Shown here: piece after piece, positions 1-11,167 of the stretch
Layout: the number at the start of each line of letters is the position of its first letter
How positions within the stretch are numbered: the first letter of the stretch is position 1
Assembly: GCA_028984105.1 (NCBI GenBank)
Contig: CM054824.1
Coordinates: forward strand, 5,885,324 to 5,949,323
DNA: 64,000 nt
Direction: 5' to 3'
DNA from: Lavandula angustifolia
Lineage: Eukaryota > Streptophyta > Magnoliopsida > Lamiales > Lamiaceae
Notes under the pieces: generated by a model
What the model saw: the letters and a program-made list of their open reading frames with translations, nothing else
The model's database searches: none
What the model was told of the DNA's origin: nothing
Made by a program: the position numbers and the translations under genes

Positions 1-633
1 TAAATAAAATATCCAAGTGGTACCTAGATTAATGTGTAAACTTCCCTCGAGATCGAATTCTTGAACTCAACGATGGTCTATACTATTCTTAATTATATAA
101 TCCTATGTTTGCACTCATGGGGTTTTAGATTTGTACTATCTAAGAGAATTAAATGCAACTAAATGGTGAAAATGGCGAATCGACAGGTACTTAATCCAAT
201 ATCTAGCTTACTATGGTCTTGGGTTACTAAAGATATTCATCCTATAAAAATTGTGTGCTCTACTTTGGGGTTCGATCAACTTAGCCTCTAGGAAGTTCGG
301 TCCGACTTTCATCACACCTCCGTTTTATTGACCCTGGCCTCAATCAACTAGTCCTATAATGATCTATTGCACATTATAAACAATGATGTTCTAAAGGAAC
401 CATCTATCCAACCCCAAATTAATGGCAATCATCTTAGATACCTATTCAATAGGGCATTAATGAAATCGATTCACAACCGCTAAATTACCCAGCCATTATT
501 AACTTCAAAGACATATATAATTGCCAATCATCATGATTCATAGAGGAATATAGAACAAAAACACAATTGAATACGGCTCAAATAAATCCACACTTTATAT
601 GCACAAGAGTATCAAAAGTAAACCATAAAAACT
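1..633. other. AT-rich non-coding flank, no gene seen
   Basis: No open frame with recognisable protein similarity is visible on either strand. The sequence continues on the far side of the solo LTR at 634-2155, so this is the target into which that element inserted. It is probably itself an old repeat, but I cannot name the family. Confidence 0.4.
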
Positions 634-2155
634 TGTTGGGAGATGATTCAGCAGTAGGTTGTTTAGAAGATTTGACTGATCCCCAAAACCCTAATTTGAT
701 CGGTGAACCATTCCTTTGTATTTTGTAACGCCTTGATCTCTGAGAGTTTCAGACTCAGTAGGCTTGCCTTCAGCATGGTCCAGGCACTGGAGTTCTGTCT
801 GCTGAATCTCAGTAGACTATCCGCCTCAGTACCATGGAGTGAAGACTCAGTAGTGTTGGACTCAGCAGGAGCAGTTCACTGAACTCAGAGTCGACCTTCA
901 GTAGAGTTGGACTCAGCAGGAGTATACTACTGAACCCTTGGTCAGACTCAGCAAAGGCCTGACAGTCTCCTTAATTGTCAGAAGTTTTCAAGTTAAATCA
1001 TAGAGTTGTCCGAGGTTATACGCATCAGAGAAGTCAGCTTCAGTATCTGCCTTGAAGTTTGAATGTCTCAACAACTTTCTACACCTCGACCAATGACAAG
1101 CAGCCAGCTGTCAAAGTTTTGGTAAAAAGCTGCAAGTCAATTACTTTCCTGAAAAAGAGGGTAGACTCTGCACGATTTCAAAAGAGCCGTTAGCTACCCA
1201 AAGAGAGTGACACGTGGACAGTTCGTCTCCAAGGGATCTATCCATAACTCACTTCTATAAATAGAGGGAAAATCAAATCGAAGAACACACATAATTTTTA
1301 CGAGCATTGAATGAACAAGCACAAACTTTCCGCAAGAAATTCAGAGAAATACTCAAAGCGAAAGGCACTTACACTGCTCTAGGGAACCAAGCTTCATTGA
1401 ATTAAAGCCTCTAGCATGCAAGTGATAGAACACAAACCCAAAGAGATTATTCCTCACTGTTTTTCACTCTATAAGCCTCTTCTTGTTCCATTTCCCTCTA
1501 ACCTAAGCTTCACTGAAATATCCATAGCTTAGAACCGAAGGGGTTCATATCCTGAACTGTTCTTACTGTAAAGAACTCCTTCATCGTTGGAGAATCCTTC
1601 AAACATTCTTATTTGAACCTTGTAAACTGGGACTTGCTCAGTATAATCTTCAAGACCGTGTTTGTCCAGGGTACAAACCGACTGAGACTAACTCATTATA
1701 ATAAAATTGCTTCCTGATCTTTTCAGGACAGTGGACGTAGGATTGTTGATATCCGAACCACTTTAAAATCGATATGTTCATTTACTGTTGCATTGATTTA
1801 CTGTTCATACTGAAAACCCGTTTACAAAATCATACAACAGAGTTTCAGAAAAAGCTTAACTAAGTGCACTAATCTACTGAAACAGTTTTCATTAAAAACG
1901 TTTTCAACTCAACTGAATTGGGTCTACACAATTCTGCACGCTACTGATCTCTTACTGAACGGTACTGAAGTTAGCAGGCCTCAGTATAGTCAATCACTCT
2001 GTCCACGCGATCTAGAACAGCTTGTCTGGTCTACTGAATTTATTCAGCAGATAATCTCCGTAATCGGACTGTTCGCGTTTTAAGTTGAGAAAGTTTTTAG
2101 GTGTATTCAACCCCCCCCCCACACACACACCGGAACATTTACCTCAGGACCAACA
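634..2155 (+). mobile_element. Solo LTR of SIRE/Maximus-like copia family
   Basis: The segment begins TGTTGGGAGATGATTC and ends GGACCAACA, the same terminal inverted TGTTGG/CCAACA as the LTRs of elements A and B. Its start is closer to the element B LTR (TGTTGGGTGATGATT). It is 1522 bp, against 1553 and about 1654 bp for the full LTRs. Flanking 5-mers are AAACT (629-633) and GAACT (2156-2160), a target-site duplication with one mismatch. No PBS or internal region follows, so LTR-LTR recombination probably removed the rest. A TATAAATAGAG box at 1256 has a CACGTGG G-box about 45 bp upstream, and a C-rich run near 2110 precedes the 3' end as in the other copies. Confidence 0.88.
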
Positions 2156-3014
2156 GAACTGTAGATCTTGCTAAATTTCCGGCACTTGGGACTAGCCACA
2201 CATGTTTGATTGGGAATAACCAAAAGAAGAATGAATACAAGCCATCAATATTGTAGTTTATCACCTAATTTGCTTGAACAAGAAGAAATAGAACCAAAAT
2301 CTTCAAGGAAAAAAAAAATCCTCTTGCTCTTGATCTTGAGTAGAATTCCCCCTTTATAATCAAATATGCTTTGACCCGTTTGTTTTGCAGGAAAAGTAAT
2401 TTGATTTAAAATTATTAATTACTGTATTTTGTAAATTTGGAAAGTAATCTAATTTCATAATTGTAAAATCTTATGTTTCGTTCTAATTTAGTAAAATAGT
2501 TGAATGCAATAAGAATCCAAAAAGCAGGAAAAAAGCGTAATAGTGATGGATTCTGTTTCCATACCCTAACGTATTATTTTTCCACAACACGAAATTTTAC
2601 TATGGATCCCCTTAAAAACAAACTCAATTGTCTTTTTCTCAAAAATTTCAAGACGTTATCCTCTTTTCTTCTTCAGTTAATCTCAAATGTCCTCACCAAA
2701 CCCATTGATTACACCTCATCTTTCCCCTGCCATTTATCAAGGTAAACCGTTAATTTGTATGCAGGATCCAACGAATTTTGAATTTGTATCTTCAATCATG
2801 TCAATATTTTTTAGTTAATTGCGATTGCTTGCACAAACACAAACGTCAATCTCGTAAGCAACGACTGGAGAAGGAGAGTCGGAGTCGTTTTGTGGGGTTG
2901 TGATTGTATATTGGATTTGAAATTCTGTGTTTTTTAGTTATATTTTTCAATTTTTTTTTAGACTTTAGTGCATGTACGACTTGTTAGGTGATGGTGTTGG
3001 GTGATAATATATAA
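2156..3014. other. AT-rich intergenic stretch
   Basis: I see no gene here. A short open frame at 2500-2745 has low-complexity composition and no recognisable domain or splice context. The first part continues the pre-insertion sequence from left of the solo LTR. Confidence 0.4.
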
Positions 3015-3016
3015 TA

Positions 3017-3235
3017 CTCCCTTCGTCCCATTATTAATGTCCCACTTGCCTTTTTTGGTTGTCCTATTATTTATGTCTCATACCAAATAAGAAAATAAAT
3101 GAGTGGACCACAATCAATCTAAGCAAGTGGACCACACTCATTTATACTTTTAAACCACAATTTTACACCTTTACCTCCACTATCTTAATTACCGTGCCCA
3201 GTCCCAATGGGACATAAATAATGGGACGGAGGGAG
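3017..3235. mobile_element. Stowaway-type MITE
   Basis: The element is 219 bp. It starts CTCCCTTCGTCCCATTATT and ends in the inverted copy AATAATGGGACGGAGGGAG. TA dinucleotides at 3015-3016 and 3236-3237 form the target-site duplication. The CTCCCTCCGTCCC terminus and TA duplication are diagnostic of Stowaway (Tc1/mariner-derived) MITEs. It has no coding capacity. Confidence 0.93.
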
Positions 3236-3299
3236 TAGAAGATTAGAATGATACCAAAACTTTAATTGACTGATGAACTATGTAATGCAATAGATTTTC

Positions 3300-3797
3300 A
3301 GCTCAGTTGAGCTCAGTTTGTTAGGAGTTCGATAGACTAGACATACCTATAGAGTTTGAAAACTATATAGGTATGATCTTCATTGTGTTGAAATACTAGA
3401 CATACCTATAGATTTATTAAATTATTCTTATTGTAGATATGATCTTCATTGTGTTGAAAACATCGTTTGCTAGTTGTGTAGCTACGTGTCGAGATCCCCC
3501 TTCCAACGGATCTACTCACCAGTCATACCTATAAATAGATATGATCTTCATTGTGTTGAAAACATCGGGAACATGAAACAGTCAAGCTCACATACTCTAG
3601 CAAGCTCAAAAGCATACTCAACAAAGAATCTTAGAACCGATAGAATATAATCTAGTTCTTTACTCTAGAGTAACCTAGTTTCCTTTTATATCTACCTAAG
3701 CTAACCTTGTCATACCTTAAGCTTAGGATCCGAAGGAGTTATTTATTAAATTATTCTTATTGTAAGAACTTCTTCATAGTTGGAAAAACCTCAAACC
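3300..3797 (+). mobile_element. Truncated copia LTR fragment with triplicated promoter module
   Basis: The segment from about 3570 to 3795 matches LTR sequence of elements A and B, including the TATTGTAAGAACT..CTTC..GTTGGA block found at 21325-21350. Upstream, CAACGGATCT and CCTATAAATAGA at about 3510-3540 match the LTR core promoter. A module ending TATGATCTTCATTGTGTTGA occurs three times (about 3373, 3439 and 3540). Neither LTR terminus is present. The right end abuts the CACTA-like element at 3801. Confidence 0.65.
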
Positions 3798-3800
3798 CTA

Positions 3801-4496
3801 CACTACAAGAAATTCATGGTTTACCGACGGAAAATTATGTCAGTAAACCAGTCTTTTCTGTCAGAAAATGAGAGACTTTTCATGGAGTTTTCTTAAAATT
3901 AGATAAGTTTGAAAAATGAAGACCACTAATATTTAGAATGGATTAAGATGCTCTTAAATTAAAAAAATTGAATTTTGAAATTTATAAAATTTCACCCAAA
4001 AAGTGTTGTTGAAATTCATGGTGAAAACAGAGAAAATGACAAATGGTTTCGTTAACTGTTGTTTATGAGCGGAAAAACTTACTACGATAACAGATAAACG
4101 AGAACAATTATCATTACTATTGTCTATAAGCAGGTAAATTAACAACGACAACAGTGAAATGACAATAGTTATCTAAACCGTTGTCTATTAGCATGAAAAT
4201 CCACTAAGACACCAACAATTACTGGAACTTTATCTACGAGTCCATTTTTTCACTACAATGGATAAATGACAACGGTTACCGGAACCGTTGTCTATGAGCA
4301 TATTTTCTCACTACAACTTGTAGTGACAACGGTCAACTTATAGTGAAAACAGTTACCGGAACTGTTATCTATCGTGCATTTTTCAAGTAATAGACAAAGG
4401 TTTAATGTATCACGATGGTTTTCCATGCTAAGGCAATGTTTTTATGCCAAAACTATTGTCTATTAGGGGTTGTCTGTTTGCATTTTTCTTCTAGTG
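3801..4496. mobile_element. CACTA-like non-autonomous element
   Basis: It begins CACTACAAGAAATTCATGG and ends TTCTTCTAGTG, inverted CACTA termini typical of En/Spm elements. The interior has repeated subterminal blocks built around GACAACGG and its complement CCGTTGTC. Flanking trinucleotides (CTA and CAT) do not form a clean 3-bp duplication, so one end may be rearranged. It has no transposase ORF. Confidence 0.7.
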
Positions 4497-4690
4497 CATA
4501 TTACTTCTTTAACAGCTTCGATCATGGCCATGTGTTCCGCTTCTATTATTGAAACTGCCATTATAGATGGTAAAGTTGACTTCCAACTTACTGCATAACC
4601 AAACAAGCTAAAGACATACATAATTCTAATATCCACCTTTGCTGCATAAAAGAATCTACATATCCAAGTAAAAGTTCCTCTATGCCCTTC
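4497..4690 (-). pseudogene. Copia RNase H fragment
   Basis: Minus-strand translation gives YAVSWKST followed by IIEAEHMAMIEAVKE, which corresponds to the VSWKS and TEAEYMA blocks of Ty1/copia RNase H. A frameshift separates a further upstream GYVDS block. No other part of an element is attached. It lies just 3' of the beta-glucosidase stop codon, between that gene and the CACTA-like element. Confidence 0.75.
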
Positions 4691-4917
4691 TCTAGTTTCT
4701 CAAACATAATGCGTAACCTGGACTTCCTTAAAGATATCTGAGAATATATTCTAAAGCTTCTCGGTGATATCTCTCATGATTGCCATAAATTTGGTGATAG
4801 ATAAAAGAGCAAGTAATAAACATAGAAAAGGATAATATAAGCAAGACACCCAGTCTACCCTCCCTTGAGATCCACCATGATAATCATTTCTATATTATTT
4901 AAATTTCATGGGATGTC

Positions 4918-5914
4918 CTACTTCAGGAAATTCATAAACCAAACAGCGGATCGCTTAGGAATTCTCTTAAGCCCATTCTCGTAATCCACATAGACAAGCC
5001 CAAACCGAACTCCGTAACCAGAGGTCCATTCAAAATTGTCCAAAAATGACCATCCGAAAAAACCCTTTACATTTACGCCGCTCCTGCCATAAAACTCACT
5101 AAATTAACAAATATTATGATTCGATTCATTATATTTCAATGATATGTACCTATGACCATCATTTTGGGATAAGGGATATAATTTGTTCGAACATTATAAA
5201 GATAACAAACTATACTTATATAGAAACCCTAAATGATTCCATCAAAGTAAAAGCTGTAGCATTTAATAATATTATATAATTAAAGGAAGTACTTACAAAA
5301 TGGCATGTTGAACAGCTATAAGATGGGCGAAGTAAAAATCAATTCGTTGTTGGTCTTCGGTTCCACTATTATAAACGTCACCGATACCTATATTAATAAA
5401 AAATAATTTCTGTATTAACCATGATATATATCGACAATGGTGTATCTATTTATTTTAATAATCAAATCTAGTAACTCTATATGACGTTCAAACATGTTAA
5501 TGAAAACATGCATACGTGTATGTTAACGTACCATTTTCTGTAACGTAAATGTTGGAGATATTGTATGTCTCCTTGGTGTAGAGTAGAAGATCATGAAGTC
5601 CTTGAGGGTACACATAAAAGAAGCCAATTCCCGTCTAAAAAAGTATTCATAATATAGAAGATTTTATTGATCATAAATAGATGCATGTATGGAAATTTCA
5701 TGTACTAATACAACTGCTCATAATTGTGTGTGACATGAGAATTTTTTCATATTCTGCTTCATTTTGTTGGAGATGCATTAATCATTTAATATAAAAAATA
5801 TGTTTGTGGTAGAAATGAGATTTTATGTAGATAATGATTCCTTTCAAGCTATGTGATGTGATGTTTACGTGATAATATTTATCATTGGATACGTTATTTG
5901 GGTTGTTTCGTGCA

Positions 5915-5982
<68 letters not shown>

Positions 5983-8900
5983 AATAAAAATAAATCTCAA
6001 TCAAAACGTACACTCATATGTGTCACACCCCTCACAACCATTAGTATTATGTCAAATAAGGGTAAAAAATATGGAAAAAGGAACCATTTCATAGATAAAC
6101 CTTTCAACTAAATTATGGGAACTTACCGGATCTCCAATCGGCACACCTTCGATATCAGCTGTCAAATAAAGCAAATAAATACATCATGACTCATGTCAAA
6201 TAGAGCTTCATTATATTCATATATAGTGATCATATACTATAAGCTCGATCTTGAAAACTTATGTATGACCTCAAAAGATTAAATTGTACGTAGGAAATGA
6301 TAACTTACTAGAAAGATTGACCATGCTATCAGTGATGGAGCTAACACTGTCAGTGCGAGAGGATGTATGGGCTGCATAATTTGCAGTATAATAATTTAAT
6401 CCAATGAAATCAAATGAACCTTTCAGCATTGAGCTTTCCTCCTCACTAAATTCTGGCAAACGATTGCCCACAAGAGAATGCATTACTTCTGGATAATCTC
6501 CATTTACTAATGGATCTATGAACCTACAAAATCGAACACCATTTACAGTTCCGCCCCACAACTCCACAACCTTGGATAGCAGCTACAAAATACTCACCAT
6601 CCATACATAAAATCAAGGGCTCGTTGCGCAGCTTTGATATCGAGTTCGCTACTCGAGTATGGCACAAACCAATTAGACACTAGGGTTATGCCTATTTCTC
6701 CCTTTTGAGTTGTCTATGCATGATCAACGATCAAGAAATTTAGTCTGTAGATTGAGACAATTGTATTTAAATTCAATGAATAAACAAAATATAACCTGAT
6801 ATTTTTCTTTGTATAGTTTGACGGTTGCTGCATGAGAGAGAAGCAAATGATGACCGACAATATAAGGCTCGACTGCAGAATCCCCTTTAGGGCAACTGGC
6901 CGAGGAGGAGCACCTCCCGGGAGCGAAGTTGCCAAACATTCCTCCATCATATCCACCAATCACAAAAATATAAGGTTCGTTGATTGTAATCCAATTCTTA
7001 ACTCGATCACCGAATTCCTCAAAACAAAGTTGTGCGAAATCTCGAAAATCGTTGCTGCCACAAAAAATAAATTCCTATTTTATTTTGTTACATTGCGTAT
7101 TGAATTACATATATTTTTGGGAGGAATCTCATTTCCTAGATCCTTTGTCCCACCACAACATTGATTATAAACAGTAGGTGTTTATGGTACGATTTTAAAG
7201 GTAGATCATAAATCTCTTGATATTTATTATTATGGGACACAAATGGGACATGAAATCTGGAATAGGATATTTGCTACTATATTTTTGGATAATTTGACTT
7301 ACATCACAAGTGAACTTAGGAAGCCTCCGTAGTCATCTTCTAGTGCTTGAGGAAGGTCCCAATGAAATAGTACCACGAATGGGGTTATACCTATAAATAT
7401 ATCGCAAGGCGCATTTAATAAAGTATTAACGATTTAGGATTTAGTAAGTGCATTTAAGACATAGTTCAAGTAGTATAAAGACTTGGTGCATTTTGATGTA
7501 ATAAAACACTAGACGGATTATTGTTTTGTAGTAAAAGGTTGTTGGAATTCAAATGTAAATTAAAGAGAAATATTAGCGTGCATTATTTTGCACATCTAAC
7601 ATGATTCAATTTGCTAATATGGACTCAGTTTAACTCGATTCAATATTATTAAAAAAAATTATAAAATAAAAAAAATTATATTCTTGTTGCCTCCATTTCC
7701 CACTGACCCCTTCTCTCTCTCCTCTCTTTCTCTCTCTGTATCCCCCCCCCTTCTCCACTCCCCCCTCTCTCACCGTCCTCTCTCTCTCTCTCTCTCTCTT
7801 TCTCCACTGCCCTCTCAATCTCTCTCCCGTCGTCCTCTCTGTCTCCGACACTGTCTCCGTTGTCGTTGCTCCTCTCCGTCTCCGCCTCCATCGCCATCGC
7901 TTCTCGCGCCTTAGCCTCCGTCGCTCCGGTGGCCAGATCCACATCCGTGCGATCCTCCATATCCGCCTTCGCTCTCCAGATTTATGAAGTATTTGGATAA
8001 ATTTTCTGATTTTTGTTCATTAAGTATTTTCTTGATTGGTGTAGTTCTTCTTTGTTTCTCCTATTTGATTTTTCGAGTATTTTGATAAAGAAAATGGTGA
8101 ATGTGAGTTGTCTCTTTTCAGATATATTGAAATTTAATTTTTCTATTGTTGTACGTCGATGTTCTGAGTCATTTTGGTTTCCATTGAAGTTTAATTTAAT
8201 TTTGTTTGGAGTATTGAGATCCTTACGTTTGTTATGAGCTTATTGGTTAGCTAATTTATTAAAGTGTCATTTTTTGTAACATAAAGTGTCATTTGTTGTC
8301 AACGATTGTGTCATTTGTTTAAAACAACTCATATTTAAAAAATAACACTTTTATTTAAAACAATTGACACTTTTGTGAATAAATGACACATTTATTTATT
8401 ATAAGACACTTTCAGTAACATTTCTGGTTATTATGGTGATCATATTTTGTTGACTAAATCATTGAACAATGGATTCATATGATTATTGGACTAAAGTGGC
8501 ATGTTCTTTAATTATAATTGACACTTTACTGTGATTGACACTCTGAGATAAATGACACTTTTGTTCATTCCAATTGACACACTATGAGAATGTGACACTC
8601 CTTCGAGATAATTGACACTTTTGTTTATTACGATTGATACTTTGGGTACATTTCTGGTTATTATGTTTCATATTTTATTGTGTGATTACTAGATTAAAGT
8701 GACACGCTCCTCAAATAATTAACACTTTAATATACTGTGATATGACAATTTTGTTCATTACAATTGACACACTTTGAGAATGTGTCACTCTCCTTCGAGA
8801 AAATTGACACTTTTGTTTATTACAATTGACATTTTGGGTAACATTTTTGGTTAGTATGCTTCATATTTTATTGTGTGATTACTGCATTAAAGTGACGCGT

Positions 8901-11130
8901 TCCTTAATTATGATTGACAATTTACTTCACTGTGATTGATACTCTAAGATAAATGACACTTCTGGTCGTTTGCAATTGACACTTTTTCATAAACAAATTA
9001 AACTTTTTTTCAAAACAAATCGCATTTATTTTCAAAGATAATTGATAGTCAAAAAATGATACAAATGACACTTTATTCAAACACAAAAATGACACTTTTG
9101 TTTATTACGATTGACACTTTGAGATAAATAACAAATGACACATTTATTCATTACCAATGACACGTCTTCCCTTATAAAGAAAATTGGAAAAAAAATGTTT
9201 AGAACAAACGACACTTTTGTTCACAAAGAGTGACACATCCGTCCTACAAGAAGGGAAAAAATAAAAATGAAAAAAACAAAAAAGTAAAATGAAAAATAAT
9301 AAATTAAAATAAAATAATATAAAATAGAATAACGACGTCGACATGACATCATGCTGAGTCAGTGGGTCAAAGGGGGTCAAACCGGATCAAGATTGGGTAA
9401 TTGAATCATGTTACATGTGCAATATGATCGATGCACACAAGTTTTTGCCTAAATTTAATTAATGTATAACTAAAACGTATGTATAAGATATTCTATTTAA
9501 ATATAAGCTTATTATAGTAATGAAAACTCTTGGTCCTAAAAGGGAACACTTATAAATAAGAATAAGTTCTACATACATTATAGTATTTATTTTTTAATTT
9601 TTTTTGGACGTCGTTAAGAAATTACTTCATATAGTAATAAAACCGACATTAAATTTCAATATTTATACATCTAAATAAAATATATGTAATGTATAGATCT
9701 TGGCGTCCATGAAAAAATTAGTATTGTAATATTTTATATGGTCCGGAAAATATATTAGTGAGATTTTATTATAATTAATTAAATATGTTTACCATTTGCA
9801 AGCAGCTCATTGAAGACATTATTGTAAAAGTCGATTCCTTCTCTATTGATTCCGCCGCTTAGCTTCCCACCTGAAAAGATAATTTATATAATGAATATAA
9901 TCACTGTAAATATAATTTTATCTTGAGAGATGGACATGCAGAAAGCATAGAACGTACATAATATGTGAATGAATGATATATACTCAGTAAATATTATGTT
10001 GGTTTTTATAATGTGGTCTGTTTTAATTTTTGGCCTCCAATTAATGAAGAATGTACTTTACGTGTCGTTTTTTATCGCTTAATTACCTATGATTTATTAT
10101 ATTAATCACAATGTTAGACATACGTGTAACTTGTCAGGAATAGGTCAGCCTACGAAAAAGAAGCACATAAAATACTCTCAATCGGATAACTAAAAACGAC
10201 ATTTTTGTCAAGTTAAAGGATAAAAAACAAAATAAATCATACTATGGGACTAAATCAAGTTTTACTCGATATATACTTAGTCTTACGTGGTAATATTCGT
10301 GGCCAAGAGATGGACATTCTGAAAGCATCAAGTCCTATAAACTTCAACAACTTCACATCATCCTGCCAAGTTAAATTTACATACCCACATTAATCATATA
10401 TTAAAGCAGTTAAAATATTTCAAATCGCTTTCTTTACCCAGACTCGGATTTTGTTTCACTGATAATATTGTTAAAAAAATTCACCAATACAATTAAGACG
10501 GTAGGTACCGAATTTATGTCCGCAGAATCCAAGTGTTTGTAAGTTGAATTTTGACAATATTGTTATGGTTTCGTTTTTCCTTATTAATATAAGTTGACCT
10601 TAAATAGAAAGAAAAAAGAAAAGAAAGACACCAACCTTATATAGATTGTAGAAGTTGATGGCCACGTCCCCGTTGCTCTTATCAGATATTTTGCCTGCAT
10701 ATTTTTCAGAATTTTACTCATGCAAATAAATAAAATCAGCAAATTAAAAATGAGATTACATGATTAATTTGTGATAGATTAACCAATCATTCAACATTTC
10801 AGACCTAGATAAAACATATTATAACTCATTCACTTAACAGTTATTATATATTATAACTGTGTTTTTACCGAACCTAATATATATATATATAGGGAGTGGT
10901 TCCCGTGTGAACAACCCTTATCGTGTGAACATGTGAACACTGCACTTTAAAGACAAATGTATTGCACTTTCAAGGTAAATATACTGCACTTAAAGACAAA
11001 TGTACTGCACTTTAAGTATTGCACTTTAAAATGCAGTATATTTGCCTTTAAAGTCTATTACATTTGTCTTTAAAGTGCAGTGTTCACACGTTCACACTAT
11101 AATAGGTTGTTCACATTTGAACCTTCTCCT

Positions 11131-11167
<37 letters not shown>

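Larger units (their letters stand above)
7588..9422. mobile_element. Non-autonomous TIR element in beta-glucosidase intron 7
   Basis: The end sequences TTGCACATCTAACATGATTC (from 7588) and the inverse of 9399-9422 match at all but one of 24 positions, and weaker matching continues for roughly 40 bp inward. Between them are a CT-rich stretch (about 7700-7870) and a long array of TGACAC-containing repeats. No transposase is encoded. The long TIR and the 1.8 kb size suggest a Mutator-like or similar element. I could not find a convincing target-site duplication, so the superfamily is open. It sits between exons 7 and 8 and makes up most of that 2.4-kb intron. Confidence 0.6.

Noticed and set aside
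2500..2745. 81-residue frame as a small gene
   Set aside because: AT-rich composition with no domain or regulatory context.
5869..6111. Poly-Leu and poly-Tyr open frames
   Set aside because: (TTA)n microsatellite inside an intron of the beta-glucosidase gene.
6832..7164. Plus-strand frame of 110 residues
   Set aside because: Antisense to exon 9 of the beta-glucosidase gene.
7630..7960. Arg/Glu-rich and Ser/Pro-rich frames on both strands
   Set aside because: CT-rich low-complexity sequence inside the intron 7 TIR element.
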